Shown in pieces: positions 1-5,067 of a DNA stretch of 5,638 bases; within the stretch, counting starts at the first letter, position 1, and the number at the start of each line of letters is the position of its first letter. Source of the DNA: Planctomycetota bacterium (GTDB lineage: Bacteria > Planctomycetota > Brocadiia > Brocadiales > Bathyanammoxibiaceae); the NCBI GenBank assembly GCA_030598065.1, contig JAUVQR010000117.1:1-5638 (forward strand). Direction: 5' to 3'. Below the pieces are notes generated by a model. The model ran no database searches. It was not told the origin of the DNA and saw nothing but the letters and a program-made list of their open reading frames with translations. The translations under genes were made by a program, and so were the position numbers.

Positions 1-114
1 CTCGGCCCGTCGGTGGATACGGGAGTCGTGTTATTTGACATGGAAAAGGACGTTATCGGCATCTCCAGAGGGGCAACAGATTGGCAAAAAGGGTTAAGAA
101 CAACGTCGCCATAA
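1..114 (+). CDS. cbiD: C-terminal end of probable CbiD, cobalt-precorrin-5B C1-methyltransferase (5' truncated by window)
   Basis: An open frame runs from base 1 to a TAA at 112-114 and encodes 37 residues. The other two forward frames are less credible: one stops at 36-38 and the other gives an unremarkable peptide. The stretch GVVLFDMEKDVIG followed by a short polar tail resembles the C-terminus of CbiD, where a hydrophobic strand ending in FD precedes a turn, ILG-like residues and the last helix. CbiD methylates C1 and helps eject the two-carbon fragment in the anaerobic cobalamin pathway, in the cytoplasm. The assignment rests on this short tail, remembered family sequence and the cbiE gene immediately downstream, so it is probable rather than certain. 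The frame overlaps the start of cbiE by 34 nt, which suggests coupled translation. Confidence 0.62.
   Translation, partial: LGPSVDTGVVLFDMEKDVIGISRGATDWQKGLRTTSP
67..73 (+). promoter_or_regulatory. Shine-Dalgarno site that fixes the TTG start of cbiE
   Basis: AGAGGGG lies 7 nt before TTG at 81. No ATG or GTG in this frame precedes the conserved VAIIGCGPG strand, and the frame is closed by a stop at 36-38. TTG with this ribosome site is therefore the only sensible start. The site lies inside the end of the upstream gene. Confidence 0.7.
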
Positions 115-734
115 TAGGCTGCGGCCCGGGGTCCATGAGCCACATGACACTGGGCGCGCTCAAGCGCATACAGGAGGCGGACGTGGTGGTAGGCAGCCGA
201 AGGCTGTTGAACCTGTTCTCCGAGGTAAAGGCTGAAAAGTTTATCCTTGGGAAAAATTACAGGACGCTGCTGACAAAGATAGAAAGGCTCCGCGCCCGGA
301 AGCACGTGGTCATCCTGGTCAGCGGCGATCCCGGTTTTTTCAGCTACGCAAGGCTGGTCATCTCCAAGCTGGGCAAAGAGCATTGTGACGTGATCCCCGG
401 GATAAGCTCGGTACAGCTTGCGTTCGCCTCTGTCGGGCTGCACTGGTGCGACGCCTACTTCACGAGCCTCCACGGCCGCAAGTCGGAACTGGAAAACCTG
501 GTAGACGTCATTAAGGCGCACGACAAAGTGGCCGTCCTTACCGACGTCTCTATGAGCCCGAAGGTGGTATGCACCGCGCTGAAGAAGGGCGGCGTTAAGG
601 GGAAAAAGATATATCTGTGCGAGAACCTTTCCTTGAAGAACGAGAGGATCAGGGAATATGACATCTCATCCTTCAGCAAGGCAGACTCCGAGAATATGAA
701 CCTAATGATTTTTCTCTCAGAAGGCCACAACTGA
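81..734 (+). CDS. cbiE: CbiE, cobalt-precorrin-7 C5-methyltransferase
   Basis: This cytoplasmic SAM-dependent enzyme methylates C5 of the corrin ring late in the anaerobic cobalamin pathway. The 217 residues form a complete single-domain tetrapyrrole methylase. The N-terminal GCGPGS loop is at 13-18, VVGSRRLL at 36-43, the SAM-binding SGDPGFFS loop at 81-88, VIPGISSVQLAFA at 104-116 and SLHGR at 129-133. The last two are typical of CbiE rather than of other family members. The length matches a standalone CbiE; it is not fused to the decarboxylating C15-methyltransferase CbiT, as in CobL, and no CbiT is visible in this window. The start is TTG with a good ribosome site. It overlaps the probable cbiD tail by 34 nt and ends 3 nt before cbiL, so it sits inside an operon. 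Function is assigned from motifs and context and is secure at family level. Confidence 0.93.
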   Translation: MAKRVKNNVAIIGCGPGSMSHMTLGALKRIQEADVVVGSRRLLNLFSEVKAEKFILGKNYRTLLTKIERLRARKHVVILVSGDPGFFSYARLVISKLGKEHCDVIPGISSVQLAFASVGLHWCDAYFTSLHGRKSELENLVDVIKAHDKVAVLTDVSMSPKVVCTALKKGGVKGKKIYLCENLSLKNERIREYDISSFSKADSENMNLMIFLSEGHN

Positions 735-737
735 TAC

Positions 738-1460
738 ATGTCTTCAACCCCTTCAGGTGATTTCTACGGTATAGGACTAGGCCCCGGCGACCCGGAACTG
801 CTCACCCTGAAGGCGCTTCGTATCCTCGATGAGACCGACGTCGTCTTTGTCCCAAAGGCCGGCATAAAAGAAGAAAGCATGGCGCTGGACATCGTCCGGC
901 CGCTTATAAACGGAAAGACGATTATAGAAAAAGTCTTTCCCATGATAAAAGACCAGGACAAGCTCAAGGAATTCTGGCTTGACGCCGCCACAGCAATCAA
1001 AGAAGAACTGGACAAGGGCAAAAACGTCGCGTTCCTCACAATAGGCGACTCTCTGACGTTCAGTACTTATGTGTACCTGCTACGATGCCTTAAAGACATG
1101 GTCCCTGAGGAGAAGATTCACACCATACCGGGCATCACGTCTTTTAACGCCGCCGCGAGCCTTTTCAACATACCCCTTGCCCAGCAGAACGAAAGAATCG
1201 CCATCATACCGGTGCCCGACGACGTAGAGGGTTTGAGGCCGACCCTGGAGGACTTTGACACCGTCGTGCTGATGAAGGTGGCGAAGCGGCTCGATAAGGT
1301 GGTGGCTCTTCTAGAAGAGATGGGTCTCGCGGAGACGTCCGTCTTTGCGTCGCACATCGGTCTTGAAAACGCCTACGCGACAAGCGATATAACCACATTG
1401 AAGGGCAGCGGAAAGGGCTACATGTCCATAATAATAGTCAAGAAACCTGCGAAGCGTTAG
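738..1460 (+). CDS. cbiL: CbiL, cobalt-factor II (cobalt-precorrin-2) C20-methyltransferase
   Basis: CbiL adds the C20 methyl group, the first ring methylation after cobalt insertion in the anaerobic B12 route, using SAM in the cytoplasm. The 240-residue protein has the class III methyltransferase fold. GLGPGDPELLT is at 13-23, followed by VVFVPKAG at 34-41, a CbiL/CobI-type segment with a lysine after the proline. TIGDSLTFSTYVYL is at 100-113, matching the GDP-xxx-STY signature of the family, and IPGITSFNAAA is at 129-139. One oddity is Ser104, where the usual motif has proline (GDP becomes GDS); the rest of the site is intact, so I expect activity. The ATG is 3 nt after the cbiE stop, and a purine-rich AGAAGG lies about 13 nt upstream inside cbiE, so translation may be coupled. 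The operon is broken after this gene by a structured spacer. Confidence 0.93.
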   Translation: MSSTPSGDFYGIGLGPGDPELLTLKALRILDETDVVFVPKAGIKEESMALDIVRPLINGKTIIEKVFPMIKDQDKLKEFWLDAATAIKEELDKGKNVAFLTIGDSLTFSTYVYLLRCLKDMVPEEKIHTIPGITSFNAAASLFNIPLAQQNERIAIIPVPDDVEGLRPTLEDFDTVVLMKVAKRLDKVVALLEEMGLAETSVFASHIGLENAYATSDITTLKGSGKGYMSIIIVKKPAKR

Positions 1461-1464
1461 GTGT

Positions 1465-1519
1465 CGCAATTTTTATGTACTTATCTGCATCTACATCTAC
1501 GCACCGCAATTTTATTGTA
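1465..1519 (+). repeat. Pair of near-identical AT-rich 15-mers around three tandem hexamers
   Basis: CGCAATTTTTATGTA at 1465-1479 recurs as CGCAATTTTATTGTA at 1505-1519, with 13 of 15 positions equal. Between them are three tandem hexamers at 1483-1500 (ATCTGC, ATCTAC, ATCTAC). The second copy runs into the structured element that follows. This may be a degenerate duplication left by insertion of repeat DNA after cbiL, but a chance AT-rich match is possible. Confidence 0.4.
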
Positions 1520-1570
1520 GGGGCAGACCCCCGCGCCTGCCCAAATGTCGAGCGAGCTCGACCGCTACAA
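1515..1570 (+). repeat. Structured intergenic element with potential three-way junction
   Basis: Three perfect 6-bp inverted repeats nest neatly. An outer stem is formed by TTGTAG (1515-1520) and CTACAA (1565-1570). Inside it, one hairpin pairs GGGCAG (1521-1526) with CTGCCC (1537-1542), and another pairs GTCGAG (1547-1552) with CTCGAC (1557-1562) around a 4-nt loop. The result is a compact cloverleaf-like fold on either strand. The GC-rich core within AT-rich flanks, and its resemblance to repeats I recall from intergenic DNA of many environmental genomes, suggest a dispersed non-coding repeat. It is not a tRNA: there are too few arms and no T-loop. A 60-codon open frame crosses it (1475-1657), but its translation is not protein-like. 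Confidence 0.55.
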
Positions 1571-1573
1571 GTA

Positions 1574-1582
1574 TGGTATAAT
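1574..1582 (+). promoter_or_regulatory. Extended -10 promoter upstream of the ADP-ribosylglycohydrolase
   Basis: TGGTATAAT contains a consensus TATAAT at 1577-1582, preceded by the TG of an extended -10 element. No recognisable -35 lies 16-18 bp upstream, which instead falls in the hairpin at 1547-1562; extended -10 promoters can do without one. Transcription would begin near 1589 and could serve the glycohydrolase and cbiF. Confidence 0.5.
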
Positions 1583-1599
1583 TCGCGTCTATTATTAGC

Positions 1600-1654
1600 A
1601 GGGGCACGTTGCAACGCGCTCCTACCCAGATTCTTCGCCTTGCTCAGAATGACA
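1600..1654 (+). repeat. Second palindromic repeat module abutting the downstream start codon
   Basis: A 12-bp imperfect palindrome spans 1600-1623, centred on the perfect CGTTGCAACG (1607-1616). It is followed by a second inverted repeat pairing ATTCT (1630-1634) with AGAAT (1646-1650). Read on the minus strand, the right part (CATTCTGAGCAAGGCGAAG) is a sequence type I recall as a widespread intergenic repeat in environmental bacterial genomes. It ends 5 nt before the ATG at 1660, so it fills the place where a ribosome site would normally lie. Confidence 0.55.
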
Positions 1655-1659
1655 TAGTT

Positions 1660-2598
1660 ATGAATGATTCCGTAAGAGACAGGTTCATCGGCTCCATACT
1701 GGGGCTTGCCATAGGGGACGCCCTTGGTATGCCGTTTGAGGGCTGGTATCCGGACCAGATAAGGCAGCACTGGGACAACAACGCCTTTCTGCCCTCTCCG
1801 CCGAGGGGACTGGGGTCGGGCCAATACACCGACGACACACTGATGGCCATCTGCCACCTGAAAAGCCTGATAGATTCCGGCAAGATGGAGCCGGAAGACA
1901 CGGCACAAAAGTTCATCGAGTGGTATAACTCAGGCAATCTCAGGGGGATTGGCAAGTCGACCGCCATCTCCATGCAGAGACTCAAGAAGGGCTGCCCGTG
2001 GCAGGAGAGCGGGGCGGTGGGAGAGTTCGCCGCAGGCAACGGCGGGGCCATGAGAATAGCGCCGGTAGGGCTGTTCCTCTGCAACGACATACCCTCGCTG
2101 AAGGAGGCCGTCCACCAGGCCGTTGTGATGACGCATAATAACACCGAGGCCATTGCAGGGGCGGCAGCGGTCGCATACCTGGTCGCAAGGGCCGCTAAAG
2201 GTGACCTTGACCCGGATACGGCCATAAGTGAAACCAGGAAGTTTATCGGCCACTCCGCCGTATCAAAGAACCTGGCCAAGGCGGAAACTCTCTTTAGAGA
2301 GGGCACAAGGCCCGAAGAGGCGCTGGACATACTGGGTACGTCCGGATACGTAGTTGAGACGGTGGCCAGCGCCGTTTTTTGCTTCCTGAATACTCCTCAA
2401 GATTTTAAGAGCACAGTGGTACACGCCGTGCTTGGAGGGGTAGACACCGACACGACAGCGGCAGTCGCCGGCGCGATAAGCGGCGCCTTTAACGGGGCTG
2501 ACCGAATCCCTCCGGACTGGATAAGCGGCCGTGAGGATAGTGAAGCGCTCGCGTCCATGGCCGACAGGCTATTTGAATTGAGCAAGAAGACCAGCTAA
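1660..2598 (+). CDS. ADP-ribosylglycohydrolase family protein (DraG/ARH-like)
   Basis: This family uses two Mg ions to hydrolyse ADP-ribose from modified proteins or related ADP-ribosyl compounds; the substrate here cannot be told. The 312 residues cover the whole all-helical domain: GLAIGDALGMPFEG at 15-28, metal-binding TDDT at 57-60, NGGAMRIAP at 127-135, MTHNN at 157-161 and the C-terminal metal motif DTDTT at 262-266. The usual Gly-Gly before that motif reads GGV, so Val261 replaces a glycine; the metal-binding aspartates remain. The ATG at 1660 is chosen because the family normally begins a few residues before the GxxLGLAxGDALG segment, yet it has no clear Shine-Dalgarno site. An in-frame TTG at 1609, 4 nt after AGGGG, would add 17 residues read from repeat DNA. 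It lies between cbiL and cbiF, 11 nt ahead of the latter. A DraG role on nitrogenase reductase is possible, but no nif or draT gene is in view. Confidence 0.88.
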   Translation: MNDSVRDRFIGSILGLAIGDALGMPFEGWYPDQIRQHWDNNAFLPSPPRGLGSGQYTDDTLMAICHLKSLIDSGKMEPEDTAQKFIEWYNSGNLRGIGKSTAISMQRLKKGCPWQESGAVGEFAAGNGGAMRIAPVGLFLCNDIPSLKEAVHQAVVMTHNNTEAIAGAAAVAYLVARAAKGDLDPDTAISETRKFIGHSAVSKNLAKAETLFREGTRPEEALDILGTSGYVVETVASAVFCFLNTPQDFKSTVVHAVLGGVDTDTTAAVAGAISGAFNGADRIPPDWISGREDSEALASMADRLFELSKKTS

Positions 2599-2599
2599 C

Positions 2600-2605
2600 G
2601 GGAGG
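2600..2605 (+). promoter_or_regulatory. Strong Shine-Dalgarno site of cbiF
   Basis: GGGAGG sits 4 nt before the ATG at 2610 and just past the glycohydrolase stop at 2596-2598. It confirms the start, and the short gap implies that both genes are read from one transcript. Confidence 0.65.
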
Positions 2606-2609
2606 ACCC

Positions 2610-3332
2610 ATGAAGGTCTATTTTATTGGTGCGGGACCCGGTGACCCTGAACTTCTTACCATAAAGGGCAGGAAGATACTGGAAAACGCCGGCTACTGCC
2701 TCTATGCGGGTTCACTGGTAAATGAAGAACTTTTAGGCTACACGAAGGAGTCTACGAAGTGTTACAACACCCATGGGATGGGCCTGGAGAAACAACTTGA
2801 AATAATAAAAAAAGCGCGCGAAAGCGGCAAAGACGTGGCCCGCCTGCATACCGGCGACCCGTCCATATACGGGGCAATCCAGGAACAGATGAAGTTGTTG
2901 GACGCCGAGAGCATTGACTACGAGGTGATACCGGGCGTAAGCTCCTTTCTGGCCTCGGCGGCGGCCCTGAAACAGGAGCTGACACTGCCCGGCGTATCGC
3001 AGACGGTCATTATCACCCGTGTAGAGGGCCAGACCCCCGTGCCGGCCAAAGAGTCGCTCGGCGTGCTCGCCCAATCAAAGTCGACACTGTGCATCTTTCT
3101 TAGCATAAGCCACATAGAAAAGATAGTAGAAGAACTCCAACCCTCATACGGTCCTGACTGCCCGGCCGCCGTTGTGTACAAATCCACCTGGAAAGACCAG
3201 AAGATAGTGCGCGCGCCCCTTTCAGGGCTGGCCGAGGCGGTAAAAAAAGAAGGCATTAAGAAGACCGCCCTCATCATCCTCGGGGAAGTGCTGACCCAAA
3301 GGTTTGAAAGGTCTCACGTCTACCAGCCCTAG
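2610..3332 (+). CDS. cbiF: CbiF/CobM, cobalt-precorrin-4 C11-methyltransferase
   Basis: This SAM-dependent cytoplasmic enzyme methylates C11 of cobalt-precorrin-4. The name cobM is used for the aerobic-route equivalent; with cbiD, cbiE and cbiL nearby, the cobalt-early role is preferred. The 240 residues show all the family landmarks: GAGPGDPELLT at 7-17, LYAGSLV at 31-37, HTGDPSIYGAIQEQ at 80-93, VIPGVSSF at 106-113 and the CbiF-specific LTLPGVSQTVIITR at 124-137. The length is typical, and no key residue appears lost. It has a strong ribosome site and follows the ADP-ribosylglycohydrolase by 11 nt, so it is probably translated from the same message. No further B12 gene follows: the next gene is a MarR regulator with its own promoter, so this is the 3' end of the visible cobalamin block. 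Confidence 0.95.
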   Translation: MKVYFIGAGPGDPELLTIKGRKILENAGYCLYAGSLVNEELLGYTKESTKCYNTHGMGLEKQLEIIKKARESGKDVARLHTGDPSIYGAIQEQMKLLDAESIDYEVIPGVSSFLASAAALKQELTLPGVSQTVIITRVEGQTPVPAKESLGVLAQSKSTLCIFLSISHIEKIVEELQPSYGPDCPAAVVYKSTWKDQKIVRAPLSGLAEAVKKEGIKKTALIILGEVLTQRFERSHVYQP

Positions 3333-3353
3333 GGGCTCATAGCCGGAATACCG

Positions 3354-3382
3354 CCACAATAGCCGCAGCGGAATGGTTGTGG
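3354..3382 (+). terminator. Weak hairpin between cbiF and the MarR gene, possible terminator
   Basis: CCACAA (3354-3359) can pair with TTGTGG (3377-3382), enclosing a small CCG/CGG hairpin (3363-3371). The following bases are TTATATAAAT rather than a T-run, so this is not a classical intrinsic terminator. A shorter inverted repeat, AGCCC and GGGCT (3325-3337), surrounds the cbiF stop codon. One of these may end the B12 transcript, but the evidence is thin. Confidence 0.25.
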
Positions 3383-3387
3383 TTATA

Positions 3388-3416
3388 TAAATAGTTGCAT
3401 TGTACGCAACTATTTA
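3388..3416 (+). promoter_or_regulatory. Palindromic operator, probably for the MarR regulator
   Basis: A perfect inverted repeat has 11-bp arms, TAAATAGTTGC (3388-3398) and GCAACTATTTA (3406-3416), separated by 7 nt. It covers the -35 hexamer and nearly all of the spacer of the promoter for the MarR gene. MarR dimers bind such palindromes, and a TTGC/GCAA core is common among their sites. A repressor bound here would block RNA polymerase, so negative autoregulation relieved by a ligand is the expected mode; this is inferred from position and symmetry. Confidence 0.72.
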
Positions 3417-3423
3417 CTATAAT
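3395..3423 (+). promoter_or_regulatory. Sigma70-type promoter of the MarR-efflux operon
   Basis: The -35 element is TTGCAT (3395-3400), the spacer is exactly 17 bp, and the -10 element is a consensus TATAAT (3418-3423). Transcription should start near 3430, leaving a leader of about 38 nt. The promoter overlaps the palindromic operator and should drive the regulator, the adaptor and the pump genes together. Confidence 0.72.
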
Positions 3424-3467
3424 CCCGGTAGATTGCCGTATTCCCTAACCTGCGTGGGCCAACGACA

Positions 3468-3932
3468 ATGACAAAAAAGGGCGGTCACAAAAAAGATGTA
3501 AACCTTGACAGTTTTGTCGAGGGCATAGGCCTGTTGGTCCTGGAGCTGGGAAGGCACCCGGAATCCTCATCCATCCTCACGTTTGACCAGGAAACACTCC
3601 TGACCCTGTTGGCCCACAGCGGCAAGACCTCACTGAAGGACATAAAGACCAATTTGAACATAAACACCTTTCAGGTGTCGCGTCTGTTGTCCTCTTCGGA
3701 GAACTACGTTGATGGTGAGCGCAGAGTGTCGTTAATAGTCCGCCAGGTGAACAGGGACGACAAGAGGCAGTGGGACATATCCATTTCTGACGACGGTCGT
3801 CGTGTGCTCAAAGAAGAACTCCACAGGAGGAGGCTGAGGGTAAAGAAACTTATCGACCCCCTTACGCTGGAAGACAAGGCCTCTTTTATGTCTATAATCC
3901 AGAAGATGCTCGCTGAAATGAGGAGAGCGTGA
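3468..3932 (+). CDS. MarR-family transcriptional regulator
   Basis: This is probably a homodimeric winged-helix repressor that controls the efflux genes behind it. The 154 residues have the usual MarR layout: an N-terminal dimerisation helix (about 12-30), a winged helix-turn-helix from about 40 to 115, and a C-terminal dimerisation helix. The HTH lies around TSLKDIKTNLNINTFQVSRL (54-73), with the recognition helix in its second half. The wing includes NRDDKRQWDISISDDGRRVL (95-114), matching the conserved D-x-R wing and the following G-x-x-x-L helix of the family. ATG at 3468 is chosen because it is the first start after the promoter and precedes the first helix, although the ribosome site is weak. 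Its stop overlaps the adaptor's GTG start (GTGA). Self-repression through the upstream palindrome is inferred; the inducing ligand is unknown. Confidence 0.87.
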   Translation: MTKKGGHKKDVNLDSFVEGIGLLVLELGRHPESSSILTFDQETLLTLLAHSGKTSLKDIKTNLNINTFQVSRLLSSSENYVDGERRVSLIVRQVNRDDKRQWDISISDDGRRVLKEELHRRRLRVKKLIDPLTLEDKASFMSIIQKMLAEMRRA

Positions 3933-5065
3933 AGACGATGCCGGCCAGCAGACACCCGTTTCAACCCACCCGTACAGGCCTGACGGTGCTGGCCTTTCTG
4001 CTTGCCTTCAGCCTGTCCGGCACGGCCATGGCGAAGGACAAGCAAAAGAGGCGCGAGCGTGTGGTGCCGGTAGAGGTGTTTAAGGCGATAACAGAGGATA
4101 TAATATATACGGAAGAGACCACGGGAACTCTGCTTGCGGGGGTAGACGTGGATGTCCGCAGTGAGATTGACGGCATCGTGCAGGAGATTTTTTTCGAAGA
4201 GGGCGACAGGGTAAAAAAGGGTGACCTCCTCGTAACCATGGACGACAGTGAATACCGCTACAAGGAACTGGAGAACGAGGGGAAGGTCTTAGAGGCCAAA
4301 GCAGACCTGTCACTGGCTCTAAAAACCTTTGACAGAATGAAAAATCTCTACAAAGAGGGTGTGATATCCGGCCAGGACTACGACATAGCAGAGGCGGACG
4401 TAGAGCTGAAGGAGGCGTCCATGAAGTCCGTGCAGGCGATACTCTCCTTCGCGAAGGACGAGCTGAACGACACCAGGATTCATGCCCCTATAACCGGGAT
4501 AGTAAGCGAGAAGTTCATCGATATTGGTGAGTATGTCACGGAGGGCTCTACCGACCTTCTGAACCTTATTGACATTGACCCCATTAAGCTGGAGTTCACG
4601 GTTCCGGCAAAATATTTCTCCTACGTCAAGGTAGGCCAGGAGGTAAGCGTCTCCGTGGAAGCCTATCCGGACGAAGAGTTTACCGGCCGTGTCTATTACA
4701 TAAACCCCAAGATTGCCACAGACACCCGGCGGTTCAGATGCTACGCCCGGATACAGAACCCGGACGACAGACTGAGTCCCGGCTTTTTTGTTCTCACAAA
4801 ACTCCCGGTCGCCACACATCTTAACGCCGTAGTCATACCGGAAGAGGCCCTTCTCAGCGAGGAGGGTGTCAGCTACTGCTTCCGCGTTGAGGACGGTCTG
4901 GCGGTAAGGACCGTTGTCGTCCCCGGAATGAGACTGAAGGACGGCATGCTGGAGATAGTTAAGGGACTCAAAGCGGGTGACAGTGTGGTGGTCAGAGGGC
5001 AGTACGTGCTGTCGGGCGGTGAGAAGGTAGATGCAAAGTCCTTCGTGATAAATGAGAGGGATTAG
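3929..5065 (+). CDS. RND efflux periplasmic adaptor (membrane fusion protein, HlyD/AcrA-like)
   Basis: The adaptor bridges the inner-membrane RND pump and an outer-membrane channel in the periplasm. A Sec signal peptide is seen at 1-35: basic residues near 8-15, a hydrophobic run about 17-31, and likely cleavage after AMA at 33-35. There is no lipobox cysteine, so it is probably not a lipoprotein. The first half of the lipoyl (barrel-sandwich) domain is about 74-106 (DVRSEIDGIVQEIFFEEGD, KKGDLLV), a helical hairpin about 107-180, and the second lipoyl half about 182-216 (RIHAPITGIVSEKF). A beta-barrel follows (217 to about 300), then the membrane-proximal domain (VVIPEEALL, GLKAGDSVVVRGQ). 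The start is GTG at 3929, overlapping the MarR stop; in-frame ATG at 3938 is an alternative, with AGGAG at 3921-3925 falling 3 or 12 nt upstream respectively. The complete 378 residues are a normal length. The cargo cannot be predicted. Confidence 0.92.
   Translation: MKTMPASRHPFQPTRTGLTVLAFLLAFSLSGTAMAKDKQKRRERVVPVEVFKAITEDIIYTEETTGTLLAGVDVDVRSEIDGIVQEIFFEEGDRVKKGDLLVTMDDSEYRYKELENEGKVLEAKADLSLALKTFDRMKNLYKEGVISGQDYDIAEADVELKEASMKSVQAILSFAKDELNDTRIHAPITGIVSEKFIDIGEYVTEGSTDLLNLIDIDPIKLEFTVPAKYFSYVKVGQEVSVSVEAYPDEEFTGRVYYINPKIATDTRRFRCYARIQNPDDRLSPGFFVLTKLPVATHLNAVVIPEEALLSEEGVSYCFRVEDGLAVRTVVVPGMRLKDGMLEIVKGLKAGDSVVVRGQYVLSGGEKVDAKSFVINERD
5054..5060 (+). promoter_or_regulatory. Shine-Dalgarno site for the GTG start of the RND pump
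   Basis: GAGAGGG lies 7 nt before GTG at 5068, within the last codons of the adaptor gene. No ATG precedes the conserved RPVFT motif in frame, so this site fixes the start. Confidence 0.65.
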
Positions 5066-5067
5066 AA

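Noticed and set aside
1515..1570. tRNA or cobalamin riboswitch in the spacer
   Set aside because: The fold has only three short stems, with no T-loop, no anticodon arm and no B12-box-like sequence, and it is far too short for a cobalamin riboswitch.
1607..1616. CGTTGCAACG palindrome as a second MarR operator
   Set aside because: It shares the TTGC/GCAA core but has no gap between arms and lacks the AT-rich outer arms of the operator at 3388-3416; it is better explained as the centre of the repeat module.
1475..1657. Plus-strand 60-codon open frame in the spacer
   Set aside because: It is entirely repeat DNA with inverted repeats, has no ribosome site and no recognisable fold; it is a common mis-annotation of dispersed repeats.
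1438..1908. Minus-strand open frame of 156 codons across the spacer
   Set aside because: It reads through the repeat DNA and the antisense of the glycohydrolase; the translation is not protein-like and includes the sort of spurious peptide such repeats give.
1644..2330. Minus-strand open frame of 228 codons
   Set aside because: It lies opposite the well-supported ADP-ribosylglycohydrolase; its composition is dominated by Ser, Ala, Pro and Leu, as expected for a shadow frame, and no domain motif is visible.
4319..4819. Minus-strand open frame of 166 codons
   Set aside because: It is the shadow of the periplasmic adaptor gene, whose motifs and signal peptide are clear on the plus strand.
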